Shown: positions 44,901 through 53,393, counted from the first letter of the stretch. The stretch is 64,000 nt of DNA from Brucella anthropi ATCC 49188 (GCF_000017405.1 NC_009669.1:1-64000); one strand, 5' to 3'. Notes: generated by a model not told the origin, from the sequence alone. A program made the numbers and translations.

Positions 44901-45005
44901 GACAAATATTCGATCTATGGCGAAGGTCTCGTCAACACCAGCCTCAACAATTTTGGTGACAGCTACTCCCTCAAGGGACAGGCTGGATTCCGAGTTAAGT
45001 GGTAA
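41967..45005 (+). CDS. Type V (AT-1) autotransporter with VDP-repeat linker
   Basis: A 1012-aa outer-membrane protein. A signal peptide (MKKLWLASTAIISASLFTSAAWS) precedes a passenger of about 600 residues rich in Asn, Thr, Gly and Ala with beta-helix character. A VDP-repeat linker follows (about 635-663). The C-terminal autotransporter barrel of about 280 residues (WGRIEGAHNSIEPRFSTSSTEYDQNIFKLQAGLDG, YLDGQAQLTWYRSDLNS, FRVKW) ends in the aromatic residue expected for BAM recognition. Base composition is clearly lower in GC than the flanks. About 150 bp of AT-rich DNA upstream probably holds its promoter. Similar proteins in Brucella/Ochrobactrum act in adhesion; role inferred. Confidence 0.92.
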   Translation: MKKLWLASTAIISASLFTSAAWSAPCASNSNGTFTSNNATNNGGCSIASVAATIGDNSIWNTGFLLYSQNINRTMTIENDLTTTLKGSTGISVYGTAPTAFSTFDASGRTINLTIENLTANASLPIGDNIAKAGVGVSHGGTMTIGSLNLTMLNLPNGNDGSTFGLGQRFEHYGIVVGSTVNAAETLAFNGYQSKAIFDNMNIKMQSTNNGWNVYPLLAGIRVIQGAGGNSGNGSAGYVEVKNDLAIDINATSNDAIGIYISGSEHNGVVPEVHLNNSNIKIKSTSSRANAIRLGKTASIGTGEGRLFSTGHMEIDTLQAANDAAIDIIWQGAVLDANADTSSTTISAGREAITISGNASQATAQTVTSFNDLVATTASTTANLINVANNQNDYRLNIRGVNSDLKAASAGWLLNVNGTVQSPSAVTFNVSDGKITGLVNKAAPSTLEITVQDGAQWIMQEKGGATPSTTATFTQLNIANAAILDATAGAGALSDFVLQGNVLAETAGEIRLYDGTAGDRLTINGSYTGNGGLITFDTALGDDSSTTDMLVITGDTAGTTNVAVTNAGGEGAQTVEGIKIIEVGGASNGTFSLQGDYVHEGENAVVAGAYAYKLYQGGVASPADGDWYLRSQIKPVDPVDPVDPVDPVDPVDPTNPVDPTDPVTLPSEPLYQAGVPTYESYAQSLLGLNGVPTLQQRVGNRFWASNGNRVIAQGADPVGTPYAAPEEAGVAIEGNGVWGRIEGAHNSIEPRFSTSSTEYDQNIFKLQAGLDGMLAEIESGKLIGGVTVHYAHGKTKTKSVHGDGEISTDGYGFGGTLTWYGENGFYLDGQAQLTWYRSDLNSTLANSTLVDGNDGFGYALSIEGGKRIAIDQAWSLTPQAQLFYSSVDFDDFADTFGSQVSLDRGDSLQGRLGLTLDHESSWQNANGKLDRAHVYGIANLYYEFLEGTKVDVAGTSFASRNDRLWGGLGIGGSYNWNDDKYSIYGEGLVNTSLNNFGDSYSLKGQAGFRVKW
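43872..43952 (+). repeat. 9-bp tandem repeat encoding VDP
   Basis: Nine 9-bp units of GTTGATCCC and variants. The first four are identical, and the later ones carry substitutions (GTCGATCCA, ACCAATCCT, ACTGATCCT). They encode VDPVDPVDPVDPVDPVDP then TNPVDPTDP. Because the unit is a multiple of three, slipped-strand changes would lengthen or shorten the linker without shifting the frame. Confidence 0.92.
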
Positions 45006-45015
45006 CAGCCTAAAA

Positions 45016-45046
45016 AAGCCCGCCACGTCAATGACGGGGCGGGCTT
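45016..45046. terminator. Terminator after the autotransporter (possibly bidirectional)
   Basis: AAGCCCGCC-ACGTCAATGACGG-GGCGGGCTT: a 9-bp stem 10 bp after the autotransporter stop, with an A-run before and TT/AAT after. It also lies just beyond the stop of the convergent gene at 45059, so it could serve both. Confidence 0.75.
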
Positions 45047-45058
45047 AATGAAAATCAT

Positions 45059-45496
45059 TCAGGGTGGAGACGTCGACTTTCGTCGCTCGTAATCTTCCCG
45101 CGCCTGCATGGTTGCCGTAAGGGCCGCTACTGCATTCGATATTCCGACCATGCTATCCTGAATGCGGTCCAATCTTGTCAGCGCATCATTCTGGAATTTG
45201 GCAGCGGTGGCGTCTGCCGTGGCCTGCTTTGTCTCAACAATCGTAAGGCGATCATTGACCTTGGTAGATTGGTCAATCGCTGTCGTTGCCGTCTTCTCAA
45301 TGCGATCAATGCGCGACACTTGAAACGCAATAGCATTCTGACTTGCCGTATCCTGCTTTTCAAAGCGACTGTCCAGCCAGTTTAGACCGAAATAAACAAC
45401 CAGGCTGGCCAGAGGTAACGCCATCGCCATCGAAACACGAGCGACAGCCCGGAGAATGACACTGTCTGCAATCTTCTGAATGCGCTCGCCTGTCAT
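45059..45496 (-). CDS. Hypothetical single-TM coiled-coil protein
   Basis: A 145-aa protein starting at MTGERIQKIADSVILRAVARV, chosen because GGAGG stands 8 nt upstream; the frame is open further, into the IS6 end. One membrane helix (about residues 20-42, MALPLASLVVYFGL) is followed by a long heptad-rich helix (SRIDRIEKTATTAIDQSTKVNDRLTIVETK) and a polar tail. The layout resembles small phage- or plasmid-borne membrane coiled-coil proteins. No known family recognised. It is convergent with the autotransporter and cut off from its original upstream context by the IS6. Confidence 0.6.
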   Translation of the reverse strand: MTGERIQKIADSVILRAVARVSMAMALPLASLVVYFGLNWLDSRFEKQDTASQNAIAFQVSRIDRIEKTATTAIDQSTKVNDRLTIVETKQATADATAAKFQNDALTRLDRIQDSMVGISNAVAALTATMQAREDYERRKSTSPP

Positions 45497-45548
45497 GGTA
45501 TTATCCTCCATCATCTCATTCCCCCGCCAAGCCATCATAAAAATCAGC

Positions 45549-46358
45549 GGCATTGCCAAGTTGTTTGAATAGGGCTTTGAGCAGCTTTCGCCTGTGTTTA
45601 TCAAGCGGTCATTTCGGTCGTGTAGTCACGCCATAATGCAAATGCATCGGTACGTGCATGGCGGTAGGAGATAGCAGTGAGATTATAGCGGCGAGGACGG
45701 AAGATGGTGTTGATTTGATCGTGTGCTGACAAGAAGCGTTGGGCTTGACGAGGCGATTTGAACCGCCCCATGATTTTCTCCCGTTTTCGGCTCAGGCGGT
45801 GCGAATTTTCAATTCTGTTGTTCAGGCCTTTATGAGCACGATGATCGGCATCTGGCGCGATTTTTTGTACTGGCTTGGTATAGCTGCGCAGCTTATCCGT
45901 CACAACGACACGTGGTTGACCGTATTGCCGGATCAGTCTGGTGAAAAAACGCTTGGCAGCCTTTGTGTTACGGCGTGTTTGAACCAGAATATCAAGAACA
46001 TCGCCATCTGCGTCAATGGCCCGCCAAAGCCAATACTTCTTTCCCCCAATCGTGATGACGACCTCATCAATGTGCCATTTGTCGTTTGGCTTTGGTCGAT
46101 CCCTGCGGATACAGTCCGCAAAATGACGACCAAAGCGATTAATCCAGAGACGAATGGTTTCCCGGCTGAAAATGACGCCGCGCTCGGCAAGCAGGTCTTC
46201 CACATCGGCCGTGCTCAGCGCAAACCTGTAATAGGCCCATACTGCATAAGCGACAATCTCACGCGGAAAACGAAATCCCTTCAACCGGGGAAAAGAACTC
46301 GGTAATTTCATGCCTCATCGATACCGGAAACAACTAGATCAAACAACTTGGCAGTGCC
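45549..46358 (-). mobile_element. IS6-family insertion sequence, second type
   Basis: An 810-bp element bounded by GGCATTGCCAAGTTGTTTGA (left) and, inverted, GGCACTGCCAAGTTGTTTGA (right), one mismatch in 20. Different from the 817-bp type. The flanks AAATCAGC and TTGCGGGA do not match, so no target duplication remains. Confidence 0.92.
45601..46311 (-). CDS. IS6-family transposase, second type
   Basis: A 236-aa DDE transposase: FPREIVAYAVWAYYRFALSTADVEDLL, first D in KWHIDEVVITIGG, second D in VVVTDKLRSYTKP and E in NNRIENSHRLSRKRE. Full length and apparently intact. It flanks the autotransporter region on the right and may have helped bring it in. Confidence 0.95.
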   Translation of the reverse strand: MKLPSSFPRLKGFRFPREIVAYAVWAYYRFALSTADVEDLLAERGVIFSRETIRLWINRFGRHFADCIRRDRPKPNDKWHIDEVVITIGGKKYWLWRAIDADGDVLDILVQTRRNTKAAKRFFTRLIRQYGQPRVVVTDKLRSYTKPVQKIAPDADHRAHKGLNNRIENSHRLSRKREKIMGRFKSPRQAQRFLSAHDQINTIFRPRRYNLTAISYRHARTDAFALWRDYTTEMTA

Positions 46359-46500
46359 TTGCGGGAGCCTCCGGACCAAGTAACTGGTTTTTCCAGTTAT
46401 ACAGTGTCGGTCTGCATACGCCGAGCTTTTCGGCCAAAGCCTGTGCACTTTCTTGCCGATTATAAAGTGGGGGTGCGGAGTAAAAGCCCGCGCTGGCATT
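46359..46500 (-). pseudogene. Transposase helix-turn-helix fragment beside IS6
   Basis: The minus strand encodes PPLYNRQESAQALAEKLGVCRPTLYNWKNQLLGPEAPA, a helix-turn-helix typical of IS3-type OrfA proteins. It breaks off at the IS6 end and has no complete frame. The remaining bases to 46620 show nothing recognisable. Confidence 0.5.
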
Positions 46501-46620
46501 GGCCATAGCGGCGCCGAGCGCCCGGATGAAAATCTCGGACCTGCGACAGCACCTCCCTTCATTGCTTTCGGCAGCAGAAAGGCTGCAGCTCTGCTATCAA
46601 TAGTTTCGTGACGCCGGGCG

Positions 46621-47745
46621 TTATCCGGTACAGGTTCTGCCTAGGGTCTCGATCAATCTCTGGCAGGCCATCAGTTCGTCCAGCTCGATGAATTCATTTG
46701 CCTTGTGTGCACGGTCGATGTCACCTGGGCCGCAGATGATGGCGTCGATGCCCGCGCCCTGAAACAGCCCTGCCTCGGTTCCAAAGCTCACAGCGGCGCG
46801 CGATGGCTTGCCGGTGGCCTGTTCCAGAAGGGCAACCAGCGAGGTGTCTTGGGAAAGGAACAGTGCGGGATAAGCACTCAGCGGTGTCCACTCTATATCG
46901 ATGCCGCTGTCCGCAAGCGCTTCCACCTCGTCGCGAACCGCCTGCAACAGCTCTTCCGGTCGAACTCCAGATATGGCGCGGGCCTCAATTTCGACCGTGC
47001 AAAGTTCGGGGATGATATTAAGCGCCTGTCCCCCTCCCACCCTGCCGATCTGCAAGGAGGAATAAGGGGGTGCAAAGGTCTCCTCGAAAGGGCCCTGCGT
47101 CAGGCGCTCCGCTTCTGCGACAGCCTTCGCCATAACCCTGGTCATGACGTGGATTGCATTCACACCAAGATCCGGGCGCGACGAATGACCGGAACGTCCC
47201 CTCACTGTCACCCGAGCAGCCGCCTTGCCCTTGTGCGCACGAACCGCCTGCAAGCCGCTGGGCTCGCCAATGATTGCGCCAACGGGCTTTGCACAGAGCT
47301 CCGGCAATCTCGATATCATATGAGGAACGCCACGGCACCCTGCCTCCTCGTCATATGAGAAGGCGATATGAATGGGGCGCTCCAATTTCAATGATTGAAG
47401 CATGGGGGTGCTTGCCAGGACCGCAGCAAGAAACCCCTTCATGTCCGTTGTACCGCGCCCATAAAGACGACCGGTCTCTTCTCTCAGGCAAAAGGGATCG
47501 GATAACCACTCCGCCTCACCGGCGGGAACCACATCCATGTGGCCCGAGAAAATGTAACCGGGCCGATCGGCCGGCCCGATGGTCGCAAAGAGATTAGACC
47601 TGTCGCCCTCCGGGCCGGGCAGGACCGAGGCCGTGATGCCGTGACTTTCCAGATAGCGGGAAATCCAGTCGACTATGTCGCCATTGCCTGTTCCGACGAC
47701 CGACGGAAAGCCGATCAACTGGTCAAGTATCTCAACAGCGTTCAT
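46621..47745 (-). CDS. argE: ArgE/DapE-family deacylase (M20 metallopeptidase)
   Basis: A 374-aa M20 enzyme. Zinc ligands and catalytic residues are visible: FSGHMDVVPAGEAEW, YGRGTTDMKGFLAAVLA, the catalytic Glu pair in FSYDEEAGCRGV and GEPSGLQAVRAHKG; then FGTEAGLFQGAGIDAIICGPGD. ArgE-type enzymes remove an N-acetyl/acyl group from ornithine-like amino acids. As the last gene of the operon, behind a ureohydrolase and a polar amino-acid transporter, it may process an N-acylated arginine/ornithine relative rather than serve biosynthesis. Confidence 0.9.
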   Translation of the reverse strand: MNAVEILDQLIGFPSVVGTGNGDIVDWISRYLESHGITASVLPGPEGDRSNLFATIGPADRPGYIFSGHMDVVPAGEAEWLSDPFCLREETGRLYGRGTTDMKGFLAAVLASTPMLQSLKLERPIHIAFSYDEEAGCRGVPHMISRLPELCAKPVGAIIGEPSGLQAVRAHKGKAAARVTVRGRSGHSSRPDLGVNAIHVMTRVMAKAVAEAERLTQGPFEETFAPPYSSLQIGRVGGGQALNIIPELCTVEIEARAISGVRPEELLQAVRDEVEALADSGIDIEWTPLSAYPALFLSQDTSLVALLEQATGKPSRAAVSFGTEAGLFQGAGIDAIICGPGDIDRAHKANEFIELDELMACQRLIETLGRTCTG

Positions 47746-47787
47746 TTGGGTTTTCCAACTCCAGGAGACCGTCCGGATTGCAGGCCT

Positions 47788-48759
47788 TCACACGCCGCTC
47801 TTGCCGGCGCGACCTTCAAAATAGTTGGCGCGCACCGCCGCGCCGATCAGGTTCACGATCAAGCGCCCCGCCGTTATGCAGGTAATCTGATTGACGTCGG
47901 TCGCAGGCGTGATCTCCACGACATCCATCCCGACAACCCTGCCCTTCTTGACGAGACCGTGGATCAGTTTGCGCGCCTGCAGGAAGGTCATGCCGCCGGC
48001 ACATGGCGCGGCGACGCCGGGGGCGCCCCCAGGCTCGAAGGCATCCAGATCGACCGTAATGTAATAGCGACCGCCATCAGGGATCATGTCCAGGACAGGC
48101 TCGACACCGTGATCATGCAGATCATAGGCCGATACGAGATGTGCGCCATAGGCTTCCGCTGCGTCGAACTCTTCCTGACGCCCGCTGCCGGTTGCGTGCA
48201 GCCCGATCTGAAAAATCTCGCCGACATGATCCATCTCGGATGCCCGGCGGATCGGGCTGGACAGGCCCTGCGTAACGCCGTTGATTTCCTCACGCCAATC
48301 AAGGTGCTGATCCAGCTGGATGAGCGTGATCGGCCCCTCCGTGTCGAGCGCCTTGATAACCGGTATGGGAATAGAGTGATCGCCACCCAATATGATCGGC
48401 AGCGCACCCGAAGCCACGATCTTGCGGACAACCTCCTCGGCACGCTGCAGATGATCCCCATGCTCGCGCGGATCGGCATATACATCGCCGCAGTCGACTG
48501 CGCGAATGGGTCGATGGTCATACATCGGGCCGCCAAGGTCGAAATCGTATCGCTCTATCGAGCGGAGGATTCTGTCGGTCGCCCGGCGCATGGCCAAAGC
48601 GCCGCGGCTCTGGTCATTGGCGATTTCGCCGAAGGTGTAGGACGCCCCATAGGGAATTCCCAGATAGGCGATATCGGCAGAGAGCGCATCCAGATCGAGA
48701 CATGGCTCCGAATACAGGAACGTCCGGTGCTCGGCCTTTGCGGGGATTGTAAGCGGCAT
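47788..48759 (-). CDS. speB: Ureohydrolase (agmatinase/guanidino-acid hydrolase family)
   Basis: A 323-aa arginase-fold protein starting at MPLTIPAKAEHRTF after AAGGAGG. Binuclear metal motifs: LGGDHS, LDQHLDW (D-x-H-x-D, with Gln where Ala is usual) and TVDLDAFEPG (Glu replaces the usual Asp after the D-x-D), then VVEITPATD. Enzymes of this fold release urea from agmatine, guanidinobutyrate, guanidinopropionate or arginine. The altered third motif suggests a substrate different from agmatine; speB is a loose label. It lies between the transporter ATPase and argE in the same operon. Confidence 0.85.
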   Translation of the reverse strand: MPLTIPAKAEHRTFLYSEPCLDLDALSADIAYLGIPYGASYTFGEIANDQSRGALAMRRATDRILRSIERYDFDLGGPMYDHRPIRAVDCGDVYADPREHGDHLQRAEEVVRKIVASGALPIILGGDHSIPIPVIKALDTEGPITLIQLDQHLDWREEINGVTQGLSSPIRRASEMDHVGEIFQIGLHATGSGRQEEFDAAEAYGAHLVSAYDLHDHGVEPVLDMIPDGGRYYITVDLDAFEPGGAPGVAAPCAGGMTFLQARKLIHGLVKKGRVVGMDVVEITPATDVNQITCITAGRLIVNLIGAAVRANYFEGRAGKSGV

Positions 48760-48843
48760 AATTTCCTCCTTGAATTGTCCAGGCAGGCTCCTGCGTTTCA
48801 CCGCTGAGGGCGATGACCGCGCGCTGCCTCGTCATTGCTGTAT

Positions 48844-49653
48844 TCAGTGCCCAAGAATCTGGCTGAGAAAGAGTTTTGTCCGCTCGTGCTGCGGGTTGTC
48901 GAAAAACTCGGCCGGGGCATTCTCCTCGACGATTCTGCCTTCATCCATGAAGATCACCCGGTCAGCGACCTGACGGGCGAAACCCATTTCATGCGTGACG
49001 CAAAGCATGGTCATGCCTTCGTCGGCGAGCGAGACCATCGTGTCGAGCACCTCCTTGACCATTTCCGGGTCAAGAGCGGATGTCGGCTCGTCGAACAGCA
49101 TGATCTGAGGCTTCATGCAAAGCGAGCGGGCGATGGCGACACGCTGCTGCTGCCCACCTGAAAGCTGCCCCGGATACTTGTTTGCCTGTTCTGGAATCTT
49201 GACCCGTTCCAGATAGTGCATGGCCACTTCCGCCGCGGCCTTCTTCGACATCCCCCGCACCCAAATCGGGGCGAGCGTGCAGTTTTCCAAGATCGTCAGA
49301 TGCGGGAAGAGATTGAAGTGCTGGAAGACCATGCCGACTTCCCGGCGCACCTCATCGATCTTCTTCAGATCGTCGGTGAGTTCGATGCCTCCGACAACTA
49401 TCCTTCCTTTCTGATGCTCTTCCAGGCGATTGATGCAGCGGATCATGGTCGACTTGCCGGAACCGGACGGCCCGGCGATGACGATGCGTTCGCCCTTCAT
49501 GACCGTCAGATTGATGTCGCGTAAAACCTGAAAATCCCCAAACCATTTGTTCATGTTGAAGATTTCTATGGCCGCCCCGGCACCGCCGGTGTCCGATCGG
49601 AATTTCGGCGCGCCAGCCTTGGCCGTAACAAGAGCAGGTTCCATTTGGTTCAA
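48844..49653 (-). CDS. glnQ: Polar amino-acid ABC transporter ATPase (GlnQ/HisP type)
   Basis: A 269-aa ATPase with Walker [11 protein letters not shown]-loop [13 protein letters not shown], signature [13 protein letters not shown], Walker [17 protein letters not shown] and switch His in CVTHEMGFA. This is the classic PAAT-family ATPase. An N-terminal extension of about 25 residues precedes the domain. It energises the two permeases encoded just upstream in the operon. Confidence 0.95.
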   Translation of the reverse strand: MNQMEPALVTAKAGAPKFRSDTGGAGAAIEIFNMNKWFGDFQVLRDINLTVMKGERIVIAGPSGSGKSTMIRCINRLEEHQKGRIVVGGIELTDDLKKIDEVRREVGMVFQHFNLFPHLTILENCTLAPIWVRGMSKKAAAEVAMHYLERVKIPEQANKYPGQLSGGQQQRVAIARSLCMKPQIMLFDEPTSALDPEMVKEVLDTMVSLADEGMTMLCVTHEMGFARQVADRVIFMDEGRIVEENAPAEFFDNPQHERTKLFLSQILGH

Positions 49654-49745
49654 TACCTCACATAAGTCGTCCAGTGCCCGGCGGGTCGAGATGACCGCCC
49701 GACAGGAAAATTGCGTTGTTCACTGGCTTTCAAAAGCGCGGCGGC

Positions 49746-50396
49746 TCATGCAATCTTCGTCCTCTCCTCGACCCATTTGCCGCCGAGAGAGATCGAAAAA
49801 CAGATCACGAAATAGATGAGCGACACCGCGCCATAGACCAGGAACGGCTCGAAGGTAGCGTTTGCGATCATCTGGCTGGCCCGCGTCAGCTCCACGAAAC
49901 CAACGATGGAGGCAAGCGACGTGTTCTTGACGACCTGCACCAGGATTCCGACCGTCGGCGGCACCGAAATGCGCACGGCCTGCGGCAGAATAATGAGCCG
50001 CATCTGCGGCCAGCTTTTCAAACCGAGGCTCGAGGACGCCTCCCACTGCCCCTTGGGAATTGCGAGCACGCAGCCATACCAGGTCTCGGTCAGGTAGGCG
50101 CTGCTATAAATCCACAGGCAAAGGCTGGCTGCCAGAAGCGGCGTTGTCTGCAACCCGATCAGCGCCAACCCGAAATAGACCAGGAACAGCTGCATGAGCA
50201 GAGGCGTGCCCTGGAAAACGCTCACATAGAGGCTGATCGGCCGGGACAGGGTACGAGGATAGGTGAGCCGCAAGACCAGAAGAAGGAGGGCGAGCGAGGC
50301 CCCACCGGCAAAGGCAATCAACGAAAGATAGAGCGTCCAGGGCACAGCCGCGATGAGATTCCGGAAAATATCCCAGGTCGAGAAATCGCTGATCAT
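49746..50396 (-). CDS. Polar amino-acid ABC transporter permease 2
   Basis: A 216-aa permease starting at MISDFSTWDIFRNLI; the start overlaps the preceding permease stop by 4 bp. HisM/GlnP-type: about five membrane helices, FQGTPLLMQLFLVYFGL and the EAA loop AIPKGQWEASSSLGLKSWPQMRLIILPQAVR that docks on the ATPase. It forms the translocation heterodimer with the upstream permease. Confidence 0.93.
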   Translation of the reverse strand: MISDFSTWDIFRNLIAAVPWTLYLSLIAFAGGASLALLLLVLRLTYPRTLSRPISLYVSVFQGTPLLMQLFLVYFGLALIGLQTTPLLAASLCLWIYSSAYLTETWYGCVLAIPKGQWEASSSLGLKSWPQMRLIILPQAVRISVPPTVGILVQVVKNTSLASIVGFVELTRASQMIANATFEPFLVYGAVSLIYFVICFSISLGGKWVEERTKIA

Positions 50397-51073
50397 CGTT
50401 GCCCCACCGTTCCGAAATGCCCAAACACGAACTGGTGCCCGACCCAAACCAACAGCTTCCTGAAGAAGATGGCGAGGAACAGATAGAGGATCGTCACGAC
50501 GATATAGGCTTCGAAGTTCCTGAAGGTCCGGCTTGCTATGACGTTGGCGACATACGAAAGCTCAGCGACCGAGATCTGGCTGCACAGCGCCGAAGCGAGC
50601 AGAATGATCACGAGCTGGCTCGTCATGGCTGGCCAGACTCGCTGGAATGCGGGCGGGATCACCACAAGGAAGAAGGTCTGAACCGGCTTCAGCCCCAAGG
50701 CGTCTGAGGCCTCGAACTGACCTCGAGGCGTTGCCTCGATCCCCGCCCGAATGATTTCACAGGCATAGGCCGTGAGATTGAACGTCATCGCCACGATGGC
50801 GGCAGTCAGACTATTCATTTTCAGACCCAGCGTAGGCAGCCCGAAAAAGATGAAGAATATCTGCCCCAGGAACGGCGTGTTCCTCGTGAACTCGACGTAA
50901 CAGCGAATGATGATCCGCAGGAATTTCCGAGCTTTCAGGCTTCCCCAGGCACACAATGTGCCCAGGCAAACACCGAGGAAGGAGGCCACGGCCGTGATAA
51001 CGATGGTCATCACCAGCCCGTTGAGAAGACTGGGCCATGCTGACAGAACGTCGATGAAACTCGATAGACTCAT
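50393..51073 (-). CDS. Polar amino-acid ABC transporter permease 1
   Basis: A 226-aa HisQ/GlnP-type permease with five hydrophobic helices, FTRNTPFLGQIFFIFFGLPTLG and the EAA loop EATPRGQFEASDALGLKPVQTFFLVVIPPAFQRV. It starts 8 bp after the MmgE/PrpD stop and overlaps the next permease by 4 bp, showing tight translational coupling. Confidence 0.93.
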   Translation of the reverse strand: MSLSSFIDVLSAWPSLLNGLVMTIVITAVASFLGVCLGTLCAWGSLKARKFLRIIIRCYVEFTRNTPFLGQIFFIFFGLPTLGLKMNSLTAAIVAMTFNLTAYACEIIRAGIEATPRGQFEASDALGLKPVQTFFLVVIPPAFQRVWPAMTSQLVIILLASALCSQISVAELSYVANVIASRTFRNFEAYIVVTILYLFLAIFFRKLLVWVGHQFVFGHFGTVGQR

Positions 51074-51080
51074 GTTTGGA

Positions 51081-52484
51081 TCAGCCGCATTTCTGTGCTC
51101 CCGGGAAAACGGGTTTTAAAAGATCGCGAACCGGTACATCCGCATCGAGAAGATTGAGCGCCTGCAAGAGATCGCGGGCGGGACGGGCACCCAGGACGGT
51201 TTGCGTGCCGCCTAGGAATTTTGTCTCGATCTCTTCGGCAGGCAGAGGGTTCGCCGCCGTTCCGGGGGCATGCGAACAAAAGCCTGAAAACCGGCGTCCG
51301 TCCTTCAGCGTCAGCAGGATCGAGGCTCCTTCAGGAGCAGCGATACGGCGCGGCAGGTCCCAGTCGGGCCCGCTGAGCATACGGACGCGCGCCATCAGCG
51401 CCCGAACCTCTTCGCTGTGCAGTATTTCCGGCTTTAGCTGGTCGAGACCGAGTTCGCCGAAACACGCGGCCGCGGCCAAAGCGAACTCCATGCTGAATTG
51501 CGCTTCCCTCACTGTTTCCGGAGAAACATAGATGAGATTGGCCACGACGACGGGCGGCACGTCGCAGACGATTTCCTGAATATCGGCAGCGGCAATGCCC
51601 TCCCGCCTCACAATGCCGGAAACAACGTCGATCGCGGCGTGGGAGGACAGGCATACCGGGTACTTCTTGATGTCGATGCCCGGCTCGACAAGGCGCCAGT
51701 CGGTACCCAGCCGGGCAACTTCCTCGACGTTGAAGATCGAATTGTTGAAGAGGTTGGCAAACCCCGCCACATGCGAAAATGCATCGACCGGACCATTCGC
51801 GCCGCGGGAAGCGAGAAGTGCCCACTTCACGCCCGCTTCGCTCGCCGCCCCGGCCATCAGGGCTTTCGCATCCGTTCCGAAACAGGCTTTCGTACCGCCG
51901 GCACCGGCAACCGCAAAACCGATACAGGACTGCATCGCCTCTGCATCCAGCCCAAGGAGCCGCCCGACAGCGACACCTGCGCCTATGGGGCCAATCAGGC
52001 CGGTCGTCCACCACCCTTTTTCGTAAAGATCGACCCCGGCAGCCGCGCCCACTGCATATTCGCATTCCGCACCGACAACGATGGCCGTGACGAGGTCAGC
52101 CCCCGTCAAATCCCGCTCCTGGGCGACGGCAAGCGCTGCGGGAACGATAATGGCGGAGCCATGGACGAAGCCAGCATAGCAATTGTCGTCGAAATCGAGC
52201 GCATGGGCGGTAACGCCATTGCAGAACGCTGCCGCCGATGCCGAACATTTCGTTCCCGCCCCCAGAATATCGGCCCAGCCGGGGCCCGCATTCTCCAGCG
52301 CGACCTGTCGCGCCAGGGACGAAACCGGCGAAGCAGTTCCCGCCATGGCGACCCCAATAGTGTCCGTCACACAGGTGCGTGCAACGGCCCTGACCTTGTC
52401 GGGGATATCGGATGTGCGCACATTGCTTGCCCATTCAGCAAGCAATGCCGAAGCATTGCGGGAAGCTTTCATCGCCACGATCAT
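51081..52484 (-). CDS. MmgE/PrpD-family protein
   Basis: A 467-aa protein of the MmgE/PrpD fold: VRTSDIPDKVRAVARTCVTDTIGVAMAG, FCNGVTAHALDFDDNCYAGFVHGSAIIVPAALAVAQ (conserved H-x-x-D-F-D-D motif) and KKYPVCLSSHAAID. Members include 2-methylcitrate dehydratase, aconitate-like isomerases and iminodisuccinate epimerase. In an amino-acid-derivative operon, an epimerase or lyase acting on an N-substituted dicarboxylic amino acid is a reasonable guess, not a demonstrated function. Inserted between the binding protein and permeases of one transporter, it is probably specific to the same substrate. Confidence 0.9.
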   Translation of the reverse strand: MIVAMKASRNASALLAEWASNVRTSDIPDKVRAVARTCVTDTIGVAMAGTASPVSSLARQVALENAGPGWADILGAGTKCSASAAAFCNGVTAHALDFDDNCYAGFVHGSAIIVPAALAVAQERDLTGADLVTAIVVGAECEYAVGAAAGVDLYEKGWWTTGLIGPIGAGVAVGRLLGLDAEAMQSCIGFAVAGAGGTKACFGTDAKALMAGAASEAGVKWALLASRGANGPVDAFSHVAGFANLFNNSIFNVEEVARLGTDWRLVEPGIDIKKYPVCLSSHAAIDVVSGIVRREGIAAADIQEIVCDVPPVVVANLIYVSPETVREAQFSMEFALAAAACFGELGLDQLKPEILHSEEVRALMARVRMLSGPDWDLPRRIAAPEGASILLTLKDGRRFSGFCSHAPGTAANPLPAEEIETKFLGGTQTVLGARPARDLLQALNLLDADVPVRDLLKPVFPGAQKCG

Positions 52485-52523
52485 TCCTGCGAGAACCGGA
52501 AACGAGACAGGTCCAGAACGCTG

Positions 52524-53306
52524 TTATTCAGGCAGGTCGCCGCTCGGTGCACCCAGCCACTGGAGCGACAGGCGGTCGACTTCGCCACTGGCCTTGGCTT
52601 CGCGAATGATGGAGTTCACCTTCTCCAGAAGGCGCGTTTCGCCCTTCGCGACACCGACATAGCACGGCGAATTTGCCAGAACGATCTTCAGCTCGAGATC
52701 GAGATCGGGCGAGCGCTTCTTGATGGCGGCGGCAACCGGCGTGCCGGAGGCAAACATCGCCACCTGGCCGGAAATGAATGCTGCTATCGTGCTGTTGTTG
52801 TCTTCGAACCGCTTCACCACGGCACCCGGTGCGAGCTCTTCCAATTCCTGGTCCTGCATCGAACCGCGGGTCACCGCGATGGTATGACCGGTCAGGTCCT
52901 CATGCTTTTCGATAGGCGGGTTCTTGGCGCCGAACACGGCATCGAAGAATGGAGAATAGGCGATGCTGAAATCGATGACCTTGGCCCGCTCTTCCGTCTT
53001 TCCGAGGGACGAGATGGTGAGGTCCGACTTGCCAGTCTGCAGATAGGCCACGCGGTTCGGTGCCGTTACCGGGATAAGCTCGACTTCGACGCCCAGGCTT
53101 TTTGCGATCAACCTCGCCATGTCGATATCCATGCCCTGCGGCTGCATATCGCTTCCGACAGAACCGAACGGAGGATAATCGGTAGGAACCGCAACGCGGA
53201 TCGTCTTTCTTGCGATGATGTCGTCGAGCATATCCGCGGACGCGGGCGCGGCCACGAATGAGGTGACCAACGCGGCCATGGCTGCGATGAATAGTTTGGT
53301 CTTCAT
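52524..53306 (-). CDS. Polar amino-acid periplasmic binding protein
   Basis: A 260-aa protein with a signal peptide (MKTKLFIAAMAALVTSFVAAPASA) and SBP_bac_3 motifs: IRVAVPTDYPPFGSVGSDMQPQGMDIDMARLIAKSLGVEVELIPVTAPNRVAYLQTGKSDLTISSLGKTEERAKVIDFS. The amino-acid-binding Asp/Arg arrangement is present. It belongs with the two permeases and ATPase downstream. The MmgE/PrpD gene begins 39 bp after it. Confidence 0.93.
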   Translation of the reverse strand: MKTKLFIAAMAALVTSFVAAPASADMLDDIIARKTIRVAVPTDYPPFGSVGSDMQPQGMDIDMARLIAKSLGVEVELIPVTAPNRVAYLQTGKSDLTISSLGKTEERAKVIDFSIAYSPFFDAVFGAKNPPIEKHEDLTGHTIAVTRGSMQDQELEELAPGAVVKRFEDNNSTIAAFISGQVAMFASGTPVAAAIKKRSPDLDLELKIVLANSPCYVGVAKGETRLLEKVNSIIREAKASGEVDRLSLQWLGAPSGDLPE

Positions 53307-53345
53307 GATAAGTTCCCCTTTATTGATTTTTGGTCTTGCTACGAT

Positions 53346-53366
53346 GCCGCAGGTTATCCCTGCGGC
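53346..53366 (-). promoter_or_regulatory. Stem-loop between ridA and the binding-protein gene
   Basis: GCCGCAGG-TTATC-CCTGCGGC: a perfect 8-bp stem in the 87-bp gap after ridA. It lacks a T-run, so it may be a partial attenuator or mRNA-processing site setting binding-protein level. Confidence 0.5.
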
Positions 53367-53393
53367 AACACTCTCCTCCTCCGAGGCATGCGC

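Noticed and set aside
47539..48807. A 422-aa plus-strand frame opposite argE and the ureohydrolase
   Set aside because: Antisense shadow; the minus strand has intact metal-binding motifs.
49716..50486. A 256-aa plus-strand frame opposite the permease genes
   Set aside because: No domains; the minus strand encodes EAA-loop permeases with overlapping start/stop.
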